From assembly GCF_001439785.1 (NCBI RefSeq), contig NZ_JYLI01000007.1, positions 1-64,000 of the forward strand: 64,000 nt of DNA, given 5' to 3'. Position 1 is the first letter of the stretch; each line of letters opens with the position of its first letter. The position numbers and the translations under genes are program-made. Positions 55,157 through 63,295 of this stretch are shown piece after piece. The stretch comes from Pseudomonas poae. Its GTDB lineage: Bacteria > Pseudomonadota > Gammaproteobacteria > Pseudomonadales > Pseudomonadaceae. The notes under the pieces were generated by a model. That model ran no database searches. It saw nothing but the letters and a program-made list of their open reading frames with translations, and was not told the origin of the DNA.

Positions 55157-55240
55157 AGCTCCTCCAGATCAGGCGATGTTTCAACAATGGCCCGCTCTGG
55201 CGAACCTGCAAACGCTCTTGGCGAATGCACGCGGTGGGAC

Positions 55241-55271
55241 ATTCTATATTGACCGCTACATAAATTGTCAA
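55241..55271 (-). promoter_or_regulatory. Promoter of the YwnB-like gene with embedded operator
   Basis: On the minus strand TTGACA (55271-55266), 17-bp spacer, TATAGA (55248-55243). The spacer holds TAGCG-GT-CAATA (55258-55247), a degenerate copy of the dyads before the gene at 58925. The rest of the 55157-55421 gap shows nothing further. Confidence 0.6.
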
Positions 55272-55421
55272 GCGCGCGAGAAATGACCCCGGGCACCTTG
55301 GGTATTTTGCATCAGGGCTTCGCAGGGACCGGCGTTCCATCTCTTACCCGCCTGCTCGGCGCTCTTGGGCCAACAAAAGCCTGTGGGCGTGGTGCTTGTC
55401 AATAACGTGGAGCGTTTCCCG

Positions 55422-56054
55422 TCACGCTGAGAGGGAAGGGCTCAACATCGCCACAGCTGTTGCGCCGATGCCCTGCAGATCTTCCCGGCTGGCAGCGTCA
55501 TGTGCCTGCAGGGACATGCCTTCAAGCAATGTATTGAGGGTGGCGGCGAGCAGGCGGGTGTTGGTGTGCGGTTTGAGCTGACCTTGCTCCACCGCGCGAT
55601 CCAGACGCTGCTGTAAGTAGTCGCGGCCTTCCTGGCGCAAGGCCCTGAGGACGCCAGTAACTTCGCCAGCATCGTCGGAGACATTGACAGCCGCGAGGAC
55701 CACCATGCATCCGCACGGGGCGTCGGGTTCGGTCAGGATCGAGGCCGAAGTGTGGAAGAAGTCGCTGATGGCACGCACGATGTCCGGTTCGGTGTCCATA
55801 CGTTCCCACGTGGCATCCCAGAATGTCGCCTCGTAGTAGGCAACCGCTTCGAGAAACAACTTGGCCTTGTTGCCGAACGCCGCATACAGGCTGGGAGGGC
55901 TGATGTTCATGGCGGAACACAATTGCGCCACAGAAGCCGGCTCATAGCCACGCTTCCAAAACACTGCCAACGCATGCAGCAGAGCCTGGTTGCGATCGAA
56001 TGCGCGCGGGCGTCCTTTTGCGCGAGGTACAGAGTGTGGGGCGGAGTGGGTCAT
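55422..56054 (-). CDS. TetR-family regulator, NemR-like
   Basis: 210 residues: GRPRAFDRNQALLHALAVFWKRGYEPASVAQLCSAMNISPPSLYAAFGNKAKLF helix-turn-helix, then APCGCMVVLAAV, containing the Cys pair used by related redox regulators. Start at 56054 by family alignment. Divergent from a nemA-type gene, with two copies of TAGACGACCGGTCTA between, the form of a NemR box. It likely represses nemA until electrophiles modify it. Confidence 0.85.
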   Translation of the reverse strand: MTHSAPHSVPRAKGRPRAFDRNQALLHALAVFWKRGYEPASVAQLCSAMNISPPSLYAAFGNKAKLFLEAVAYYEATFWDATWERMDTEPDIVRAISDFFHTSASILTEPDAPCGCMVVLAAVNVSDDAGEVTGVLRALRQEGRDYLQQRLDRAVEQGQLKPHTNTRLLAATLNTLLEGMSLQAHDAASREDLQGIGATAVAMLSPSLSA

Positions 56055-56251
56055 CGAATGCAGCACCTTGGGGCGTATCGCCAGGCGAGCAGGCCTGGAA
56101 GAGAAGTTCTGCCCAATAATACACAAAATGAAATTTTCGGCTGCGCAGCGTGATTTTGATTAGCAGGCAAGAAGGAGGTTCATGGGCTCAATTTTGTCAG
56201 GTGTCTTTGTTCACCGTTGGTCGTAGAGCGTAACGTTATTCTAAAATTTAC

Positions 56252-56266
56252 TAGACGACCGGTCTA
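56252..56266. promoter_or_regulatory. NemR-type operator, copy 1
   Basis: TAGACGACCGGTCTA, 15 bp with inverted TAGAC/GTCTA arms. Identical to 56380-56394. Confidence 0.75.
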
Positions 56267-56379
56267 TTGATAACTAGGGTGGCCGCATTGATGACGAAGA
56301 TCGGCAAGCGTGACGACGCTTTTGAAACTCCCTGACGTTGGCGAGACGACTGTTGTCATACCTATTTTTATTAAATCTA

Positions 56380-56394
56380 TAGACGACCGGTCTA
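56380..56394. promoter_or_regulatory. NemR-type operator, copy 2
   Basis: Identical to 56252-56266, 128 bp downstream and 17 bp before the nemA-like start. Confidence 0.75.
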
Positions 56395-56411
56395 TTTAAT
56401 TGAGGTCCCTC

Positions 56412-57515
56412 ATGACAGATAACACCACACGTACTGACCTATTCACCCCCATCAACCTGGGCGCGATGCAACTCGCCAACCGTATTTTGATGGCCCCGGT
56501 AACCCGTAGCCGCTACGCCGAAGATGGCATCCCCAATGAGCTGCACGCCGAGTATTACGCTCAGCGCGCCACGGCGGGCCTGATCGTTGCCGAAGCCACT
56601 AATATTTCCGCACAAGGTCGCGGTTACGCGGCCACCCCCGGTATCTGGAGCGAAGCGCAGGTTGCTGGCTGGAAGAAGGTCACAGACGCCGTGCATGCCG
56701 CCGGCGGCAAGATCGTCAGCCAGCTATGGCATGTGGGGCGGTTCTCCAGTGTTGAGCTGCAACCCGACGGTGCCGCACCGGTCGCGCCTTCCGCGATCAA
56801 GGCTGAAGGCGACACCTATACCACCAACGGCTTCGTCCCGGTGTCGATGCCACGGGCCCTTGAAACCGATGAGATCCCGGGGATCATCGAGCAGTACAAA
56901 CGTGCTGCCGAGAATGCCAAACGCGCGGGTTTTGACGGGGTAGAGGTTCACTCGGCCAACAGCTACCTGCTGGACCAGTTCCTGCGGGACTCGACCAACC
57001 ATCGCACCGACCCGTACGGCGGTTCCATCGAGAACCGTGCGCGTCTGACCCTGGAAGTGACCGACGCAATCGTCAAGATCTGGGGCAACGACCGTGTCGG
57101 CATCCGCCTGTCGCCGGTCACGCCCGACGCCGGCAACACGCCGCCCGACAGCAACGTGATGGCGATGTACGGCTACCTGATCCAGCAGTTGAACGCCTTC
57201 GATCTGGCTTACCTGCACTTCGTCGAAGGCGCTACCGCCACCTCGCGAGAAGTGCCGGAAGGCGTCGACATGGACGCATTGAGCGCGCAGTTCAACGGAC
57301 CCTTCATCGGCAACAACAACTACGACCTGGACATGGCCATTGAGCGCCGCGCCCAAGGCAAGATAGACGCCGTTGCGTTTGGTCGCCTGTTTATCTCCAA
57401 CCCGGACCTGGTCGAGCGCCTGCGTCGTGGGGCTGAACTGACCATCGCACCGCGCGAGTCGTATTACGGCGGCGGCGCCAAGGGCTACACCGACTGGCCG
57501 GTCGGCAATTACTGA
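56412..57515 (+). CDS. nemA: N-ethylmaleimide reductase-type ene-reductase
   Basis: Old Yellow Enzyme of 367 residues: LFTPINLGAMQLANRILMAPVTRSRY, IVSQLWHVGRFSS, FDGVEVHSANSYLLDQFLRDSTNHRTDPYGGSIENR (His/Asn pair), and the C-terminal YGGGAKGYTDWP. FMN-dependent reduction of electrophilic alkenes and nitro compounds, NADPH as donor. ATG 56412 has GAGG 6 nt upstream. Controlled with the divergent NemR-like gene; an SDR gene follows after 70 nt. Confidence 0.92.
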   Translation: MTDNTTRTDLFTPINLGAMQLANRILMAPVTRSRYAEDGIPNELHAEYYAQRATAGLIVAEATNISAQGRGYAATPGIWSEAQVAGWKKVTDAVHAAGGKIVSQLWHVGRFSSVELQPDGAAPVAPSAIKAEGDTYTTNGFVPVSMPRALETDEIPGIIEQYKRAAENAKRAGFDGVEVHSANSYLLDQFLRDSTNHRTDPYGGSIENRARLTLEVTDAIVKIWGNDRVGIRLSPVTPDAGNTPPDSNVMAMYGYLIQQLNAFDLAYLHFVEGATATSREVPEGVDMDALSAQFNGPFIGNNNYDLDMAIERRAQGKIDAVAFGRLFISNPDLVERLRRGAELTIAPRESYYGGGAKGYTDWPVGNY

Positions 57516-57585
57516 TCCCTGAAGATCCGCGATAACTCCAACAACTGCCTGCACAGACGGGCAGTCACATATGAGAGGAACGCCC

Positions 57586-58329
57586 ATGAACCATCTGCAG
57601 AACAAAACCGCGATCATCACTGGCGCATCGTCCGGCCTGGGGGCTGCATCGACACGTGCCTTGTCCGAGAAAGGCGTTCGAATTGTCGCAGCAGCCTTGG
57701 ACCAGCAAGGCCTGGATGCCATCGTCAGTGAGCTCAAAGGCAAGGGCGGTGAGGCAGTCGGTCGCGTCAGCGACGTGACAAACCCTGAGGATATGAAAGC
57801 GCTCGCGCAATTGGCCCAGGACTCTTTCGGTTCGGTGGATATCCTGATCAACAACGCCGGCTTGATGCTGTTTTCCAACTGGGTCGACCTGGCCACCGAT
57901 GATTGGGAAAAGATGATCAACGTGAACATCAAAGGCTACCTGCATGGTATCGCTGCGGTGTTGCCGTTCATGCTGGAACAGAAGTCCGGCCAGATCCTGA
58001 ATATGGACTCGGTCGCCGGTCACCAGGTCGGACCTGCTGCGGGTATCTACAGCGCCACCAAGTTCTTCGTACAGGCCATGACGGAGTCGATGCGCAAAGA
58101 GCTGGGCGTGCAGCACGGCATCCGTGTCAACACGGTCAGCCCGGGTGTGATCAACACCGGCTGGGCCGATAAAGTCACCGATCCGGCAGGCCGTAAAGCG
58201 GCTCAAGAGCTGAATAAAATCGCGATCTCGCCGGACGATATCGGTCGCGCAGTGGTGTATGCACTGAATCAGCCTGAAAACGTCACCGTCAACGACCTGA
58301 TCATTTCGCCGACCCGTCAGGATTGGTAA
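57586..58329 (+). CDS. SDR-family oxidoreductase
   Basis: Classical SDR of 247 residues: TGASSGLGAASTRAL, DVTNPEDMKALAQ, DILINNAGLML, Ser in LNMDSVAGHQVGP and YSATKFFVQ catalytic Tyr/Lys, VNTVSPGVINT. The size and NP-type motifs fit the YdfG/clavaldehyde-dehydrogenase-like group, with NADPH preference likely. AGAGGA precedes ATG 57586. Probably co-transcribed with nemA. Confidence 0.88.
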   Translation: MNHLQNKTAIITGASSGLGAASTRALSEKGVRIVAAALDQQGLDAIVSELKGKGGEAVGRVSDVTNPEDMKALAQLAQDSFGSVDILINNAGLMLFSNWVDLATDDWEKMINVNIKGYLHGIAAVLPFMLEQKSGQILNMDSVAGHQVGPAAGIYSATKFFVQAMTESMRKELGVQHGIRVNTVSPGVINTGWADKVTDPAGRKAAQELNKIAISPDDIGRAVVYALNQPENVTVNDLIISPTRQDW

Positions 58330-58541
58330 GTCATAACCGTTGAAATCACCCCGCCCAGGCACCGACGCAACGCCGTGTGCCTGGGCGCTACAGGATCCGG
58401 CGCCGGGGCCGTGGTTGATCAGCCGAAGGGCTTTTTTCAAGCGGCACTGCGGCAATGTCGTCTCGCATCATCACGCCAGAAAAATCAAATCCCGCATCCA
58501 TTGCTGGAGCGGGGGTAGGGCACACGGTTCAGGCGAGTGGG

Positions 58542-58925
58542 TCAGGGAGCAACGTGGGTGTGGTAGATCTTGCTGATGACGGTCCACTTTCCATCAACCT
58601 TCAGCAGGTTGAAAAAATCGGTGAAGCAGAAGCCAGAGATGTCATTGGTATCGATACGTGCGCTGGCAGCGGTGCCCACGATATCGACGTTGACGATGGC
58701 GCCTCTGGCTTGCGGGGATGGGCGGAAGGCGCTGTCGATGATGTCGAACAGACCCTGAATCGGGCCTCCAGTCAACTTGCCATCGCCATCTACACCAAAG
58801 AGGGTGGCCTGCTCGCTGAAGGCAGGCTTCATCACGCTGCTTTTGGCTTGCTTGCCGCCTTCGTTGTAAAGGTTCAGCACAGCGATGATGGCGTTGTAGT
58901 CTTCGACGTAGGTTGGCTTGCTCAT
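58542..58925 (-). CDS. NTF2/SnoaL-like small protein
   Basis: 127 residues with the cone-shaped NTF2-like layout: YNAIIAVLNLYNEGGKQAKSSVMKPAFSEQATLFGV, GGPIQGLFDIIDSA, then TDFFNLLKVDGKWTVISKIYHTH. Often annotated lumazine-binding-like; ligand or reaction unknown. Its promoter carries two clear dyads of one type. Confidence 0.75.
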   Translation of the reverse strand: MSKPTYVEDYNAIIAVLNLYNEGGKQAKSSVMKPAFSEQATLFGVDGDGKLTGGPIQGLFDIIDSAFRPSPQARGAIVNVDIVGTAASARIDTNDISGFCFTDFFNLLKVDGKWTVISKIYHTHVAP

Positions 58926-58944
58926 GGTGATACTCCTATTTAAA

Positions 58945-58956
58945 TAGCGGTCGCTA
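58945..58956. promoter_or_regulatory. Operator dyad 1 of the NTF2-like gene
   Basis: TAGCG-GT-CGCTA, between the -10 box and the start codon. Confidence 0.6.
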
Positions 58957-58969
58957 CATATTTCTCCAT

Positions 58970-58998
58970 TCTATAGTGGTCACTACGGTTTGTGTCAA
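58970..58998 (-). promoter_or_regulatory. Promoter of the NTF2-like gene with operator dyad 2
   Basis: Minus-strand TTGACA (58998-58993), 17-bp spacer and TATAGA (58975-58970). The spacer contains TAGTG-GT-CACTA (58974-58985). It is the same arrangement as at 55241-55271, suggesting one regulator for both genes. Confidence 0.65.
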
Positions 58999-60971
58999 GG
59001 CACAGGCTGTGGGTTTGTCAGGCGCTGCGATGGATAAACACTGACCCGCTTGAACGTGGCGGACGACAAACGTGTCTGCACGTAGGTCAGGGCTGGCGTT
59101 GTTGGCGTGCAGGTCAGGATTGACAGTTCAAGTAAGTCGATCTTCAAATCCAGCGTGCCGCACAGCGACACTACGCCGGTTTCCTGCGAAGCAGCGATCG
59201 CTGTCGATTGCAGTGAAAGCCCACTTTCCACAGCACAGATGTCGGTGAACCCGGACACCTCCATCGACCCTGCGGAGCCTGACAGCTTGCCAGTCACGCG
59301 GCCAAGGCGGCCTTGGCTCTGCGCCTGCACAGTCAGCGTCAGCACCGTTCCATCCGTGGTCACCCAATCGCCGGTCAATGGGTTATCGGTCTTTGGCTGA
59401 AGGACGCGGTCTGCGTCCAGAGGGTGCGTCACGCCGGAGCTGCTCCGACGATAGCGCAGCTTGTCGACGTAGGTACCCTGTTGCGCCAATCCCGGAAAGT
59501 CACTGCTGGCCACCAGCAGGTGCGAGAGTTCCAGCACCTCTTCATGTTCCACAAGGCTGATTTGGCCACAGAGGCCGGATGTCCAGTTCCAACTGGGGTC
59601 CGCCGGTTCTTTACCCAAGGAATGCCATTCAACGGCGAGTGCGACGGGCTGCCCTTGATTCGACGTCGCCGCAGCGCTTGACTGGTAGCCGGTGACGGCG
59701 TACTTGCCGGTGGACCCGGTGGACGATTGATAAACCCCTGAAATCCGGTTACCCGTGACGGTCAGCGTCATGACTGACCCATAGTCATTTTTCCAGGTGC
59801 CTTCTACAGACGTCGAACGCAGCGGTTGAACGGTGGGAGCAGGAAGGGTGACCTTGCCGGTCGCCACTGCGCGTGGGCTCGCAATAAAACCACGCGAAGA
59901 AGATCGCGTGATGATCTGCGGCCCGTCCGGCCGGTTGAACAACCAGATGCCCACCGGGGCCAACGCGTACACCTCATGCCCGCATTTCACCACCTGGTAT
60001 TCATACACGGTATAGCAGTGCTCCATGACCAGCGAGCCGACCAGCACCAGGTCCGGCAATCCCAACGGCGCAAACTGTGGCAGCGTCCTGCCCTTGTCGG
60101 GGCCTTCTTCGATCAGCACGTTGTACAACTCGGCACCCAGGGTGATTTCACCTTCGGCAAATTCCAGCACTACCTGAGGACGTCCTCCTCGGGCAATCCG
60201 CGCCAGGGTTTGCTGCATGATGCGGTCATCCCCCTTGAACTGCGACGAGCCAGAATCCAGGGCGAACGTGACGTCGGTGGCCAGCGCTTCGCCGCCCACC
60301 GAATAGGACTTCAGGTCAGCGGACCAGATGTATTCCACGCCAGGCACTTTGCTGTATACCGACCACGGCAGAAACACATGTGGCCCGTGGGTTTTGCCGT
60401 CATCGACCGCGCCCAGTTGGCAGGTACCCTCTCGATCAGTTGCGTTCCAATCGAAGGCTGCGTAGGGATGGGCCGGGTCGAGCTGTCCGCTGCGCAACAG
60501 CGCCTGAAACAGGAACGAGCTGCGGCCCTCGACATAAGCGCTGCTGCACGGCAGGCCAATACCGCCATCCCAGTCCAGCTGCTTGAACGATGCACCGCCA
60601 TAGCTCGCCGCGAGGAAGAGCTTCATTGGCAGCATAGCCCCGCTAGGGGTGCTCAGTACGTCCGAGGCAGATTCAATCTGCATGGTGCCCCAGGGGCCAA
60701 AACTGTAGGGGCGTTGCAAGCAATCGGTGAAGGTAAAGCTGCTCGACGCCTGATAGTCGAACCGACCTGTGCCAAAGTGCGCGCATTGATCGGGCGGGCA
60801 GAGCGTCGACGTCACCCAGGTGATATTGGTCCCGCTGTCGATGGCCAGCTTTAACGGCTGCCCCGGTGTGCCCAGCGCGATGGTCGAGTACCACGGTGTG
60901 GCGCCGTTATTCTGGAAGGGGCCGCGCTGCATTGGAAATACCAGCCCTTTGCCCGGTAAATAGGTGTTCAT
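58995..60971 (-). CDS. Pepsin-like aspartic protease domain fused to two avidin-like domains
   Basis: 658 residues. Residues 25-345 form a eukaryotic-type A1 (pepsin) peptidase: WYSTIALGTPGQPLKLAIDSGT with Asp45, and FALDSGSSQF with Asp239, both catalytic DSG triads present. Residues about 388-512 read as an avidin barrel: EGTWKNDYGSVMTLTV, ISGVYQSS, VALAVEWHSLG, TSGLCGQISL, VLELSHLLV. Asn395, Ser399, Tyr414 and Ser416 align with avidin biotin contacts, but the Trp of the WLL strand is His484. Residues about 529-646 form a second, more degenerate avidin-like unit (GDWVTTDGTVLTLTV). No signal peptide is seen from ATG 60971; in-frame upstream codons give no signal either. Convergent genes offer no role. 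Confidence 0.8.
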   Translation of the reverse strand: MNTYLPGKGLVFPMQRGPFQNNGATPWYSTIALGTPGQPLKLAIDSGTNITWVTSTLCPPDQCAHFGTGRFDYQASSSFTFTDCLQRPYSFGPWGTMQIESASDVLSTPSGAMLPMKLFLAASYGGASFKQLDWDGGIGLPCSSAYVEGRSSFLFQALLRSGQLDPAHPYAAFDWNATDREGTCQLGAVDDGKTHGPHVFLPWSVYSKVPGVEYIWSADLKSYSVGGEALATDVTFALDSGSSQFKGDDRIMQQTLARIARGGRPQVVLEFAEGEITLGAELYNVLIEEGPDKGRTLPQFAPLGLPDLVLVGSLVMEHCYTVYEYQVVKCGHEVYALAPVGIWLFNRPDGPQIITRSSSRGFIASPRAVATGKVTLPAPTVQPLRSTSVEGTWKNDYGSVMTLTVTGNRISGVYQSSTGSTGKYAVTGYQSSAAATSNQGQPVALAVEWHSLGKEPADPSWNWTSGLCGQISLVEHEEVLELSHLLVASSDFPGLAQQGTYVDKLRYRRSSSGVTHPLDADRVLQPKTDNPLTGDWVTTDGTVLTLTVQAQSQGRLGRVTGKLSGSAGSMEVSGFTDICAVESGLSLQSTAIAASQETGVVSLCGTLDLKIDLLELSILTCTPTTPALTYVQTRLSSATFKRVSVYPSQRLTNPQPVP

Positions 60972-61080
60972 GATGAATTCCGTTTCTAAAGTGAGCGCTC
61001 TATTCAAACGGACCGGCCAGCAGTGCGCTGTCGGGCGAAGGCGCGCTGTCGATTTGGAAACAGCGCTAACTGCCTGCCGA

Positions 61081-62424
61081 TCAACGCAATGCCTCACCCT
61101 CGGTTTCCGGGATAAACACCACCAGCAGTACAGACACCAACATAAAGGCATTGATGAGCGTGGTGGTCACGTTGAACGACGCGCCATAGGCCACCAGCGC
61201 GCCGATCAGGGAGGGCGCGAGAATATTGGCCAAGCGTTGGGCAAAGATCGCCCAACCATAGCCAAGCGTGCGCAAGGGCGTCGGGTACAGTTCCGACACC
61301 CACGTCCCCCAGACCCCCCAGGCACCGAGGCTGAAAAACGCCAGTGCGAAGTTGCTCAGATAGAGCATCTCCAGAGACTGCGAGTTGGCAAAACCATAAC
61401 CCGCCAGCACTGCGGCGCTGATAAACGCAATCAGGACCTTTTTGCGCCCCAGGCGATGGGTCAGCCACGAAGCGGCCATGTAGCCCGGGATCATGCACAC
61501 CGCCGACAACGCGATAAAACCATAACTTTGCGGCAGGCTCAGGCCGCGCTGCTGCAGCAGGGTCGGCAGCCAGGTTTGCAGGCCCCAGTAACCCCAGGAA
61601 AACGTGAAATTGACGAATATCTGCAGGGTGCTGATCTTCAGCATCGGCGAAGTGAACAGGTCCCGCTGCCGGCCCTGGGTTGTCTGGTCGACCCGTAGCT
61701 GACAGTCCTCGGGTACTTGCACCGCGCCACGGCTAAGACGTTCGATCACCTTTCGCGCCTGGGCTTGACGGCCAACCCTGGCCAGCCAGTACGGCGACTC
61801 CGGCACCCAGTAGGCGATCACCAGCGCCCATACGCTGCCCAATGAGCTCAACACGATGATTGCGCGCCATCCCCAAGGCATCAGCCAGACGGTTGCCCCA
61901 AGTGCCAGCAGCATACCGATCGGCCAGCCCGAGGCCAGGTAGACGGTCAGCGAGCCGCGATGGCGCACGGGCAACAGCTCCTGATAGTGGGCAAAAATGA
62001 CCACCATCATGCCCACCACGGCGACGCCGGATAGCAAGCGCAATGCGTACAGGCTGATGTAGTCGGGCGCAAAAGCACTGGCCAACGAAATCATTCCGTA
62101 GAGCACCAGGCTCCAAAGGATCGCTTTTTTGCGGCCAATCCGTTCAGCGACATTGCCCCAGGGCAGCGCACCCAGCAGCATGCCGATAAACATGGCGCCG
62201 ATCAGGTTACCCACGGCGATTGCATCCAGGGCAAAGTCCTGGGCGATCAACGGCGCGGTGTAGACGATGATCATCATCTCCCAGGCCTCTATCGCCAGCA
62301 GAAAGAACAGCGCCAGGCAACACTTCAGGTGTTCGCGGGTCAGGGGCACATCTCTGAAGACATCGCCCACCTGGCGGTTAGACGTATAGCTATCGGTCAA
62401 AGGCGTCGAAGCAGTGGTGTTCAT
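61081..62424 (-). CDS. MFS transporter, sugar/aromatic acid symporter type
   Basis: 447 residues with about 12 helices: FDLAIEAWEMMIIVYTAPLI-like first helix, GNVAERIGRKKAILW after helix 2, VPESPYWLARVGR before the central loop, and HRLGRKKVLIAF in the second half. Related to SV2/niacin-type and AAHS permeases. It follows the racemase and channel genes on the same strand, and probably imports their shared substrate. Confidence 0.83.
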   Translation of the reverse strand: MNTTASTPLTDSYTSNRQVGDVFRDVPLTREHLKCCLALFFLLAIEAWEMMIIVYTAPLIAQDFALDAIAVGNLIGAMFIGMLLGALPWGNVAERIGRKKAILWSLVLYGMISLASAFAPDYISLYALRLLSGVAVVGMMVVIFAHYQELLPVRHRGSLTVYLASGWPIGMLLALGATVWLMPWGWRAIIVLSSLGSVWALVIAYWVPESPYWLARVGRQAQARKVIERLSRGAVQVPEDCQLRVDQTTQGRQRDLFTSPMLKISTLQIFVNFTFSWGYWGLQTWLPTLLQQRGLSLPQSYGFIALSAVCMIPGYMAASWLTHRLGRKKVLIAFISAAVLAGYGFANSQSLEMLYLSNFALAFFSLGAWGVWGTWVSELYPTPLRTLGYGWAIFAQRLANILAPSLIGALVAYGASFNVTTTLINAFMLVSVLLVVFIPETEGEALR

Positions 62425-62449
62425 GGTGGATTATCCCAGTGAGAGAGGG

Positions 62450-63271
62450 TTACGCCTTGACTCGATTGCCAATCGGCACAGGCCCTTGAAACAGCCCGAA
62501 CTTCTTGATTTCGGCTTCCGGCGGCGGCTCGCAGCTACCCACCCGGCTGGGTGACCAGCCAAACCGGCGCTTCATGCCGGCCATGGCTTCTGCCATCTTG
62601 AACGCCGCCACCACTGGGTCGATCACCGGAACACCGACTTCGCGCTGCACCTGTTCGAAGAAGCCGAATTCGATGGTGCAACCGAGCACGATCGCTTCGG
62701 CGCCATCTTCCTCGACGGCGAGCATGGCCTGCTCAATGATCCCGCGACGGGTGACGGCCGGGTCTTTCTGGAATTCGTCGACGCCCATACCCAGCGGCCT
62801 CATCGACGCCAGCCGATCCGCCGCGCCATAGCGGCGCACCCTGTCGTGCATCTGTTCCATCCATTTGGTGCGGCCAACGATGATCGAAAATCGATTGGCC
62901 AGGTGCTCGACCACTTGCAGGCTGGCCTGGCAAGGCGCGACCACAATCGTGTCGCCGGAGATTTCCCGCGCATCTTCCAGGGCCGGGTCGTAGAAGCAAC
63001 CGATCACCAGCGCATCGATGTGCTGTTGGCCACAGTCGCGCGCAATGCGCAGGGTGCGCTCGCAGGTGAGTGCTTCATACGCGCGATACTCCAAGTGTGT
63101 CGGGCTGTGTGGCATGTCCAACGACACCACCTCGATGTGGGTCGACGGTTGCTTGATGCCACGCAGCAAGTCGGCAATCGGCGCGTCGAAGGTCGGGCAG
63201 CCGATGGGGTTGAGCCAACGCACGGTGACGGGAACATCCTGTGGCTGGGCGGCAAAGGTAGGAGTGTCCAT
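62450..63271 (-). CDS. Asp/Glu/hydantoin racemase-family protein
   Basis: 273 residues. The two catalytic Cys positions are conserved: VIGCFYDPALEDAR (first) and IVLGCTIEFGFFEQV (second), with RWLNPIGCPTFDAPI at the N-terminus. The family holds hydantoin racemases, maleate isomerases and aspartate racemases. The neighbours (permease and outer-membrane channel) suggest a catabolic role; substrate not known. Confidence 0.82.
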   Translation of the reverse strand: MDTPTFAAQPQDVPVTVRWLNPIGCPTFDAPIADLLRGIKQPSTHIEVVSLDMPHSPTHLEYRAYEALTCERTLRIARDCGQQHIDALVIGCFYDPALEDAREISGDTIVVAPCQASLQVVEHLANRFSIIVGRTKWMEQMHDRVRRYGAADRLASMRPLGMGVDEFQKDPAVTRRGIIEQAMLAVEEDGAEAIVLGCTIEFGFFEQVQREVGVPVIDPVVAAFKMAEAMAGMKRRFGWSPSRVGSCEPPPEAEIKKFGLFQGPVPIGNRVKA

Positions 63272-63295
63272 GCTGTATTCCTTGTAAAAATAAAC

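Noticed and set aside
56724..57932. 402-codon minus-strand frame opposite nemA and the SDR gene
   Set aside because: It spans two conserved genes on the other strand; composition is that of a shadow frame.
59826..60854. 342-codon plus-strand frame opposite the pepsin-avidin gene
   Set aside because: Arg/His-rich shadow without start signals; the minus-strand reading has two catalytic motifs and repeats.
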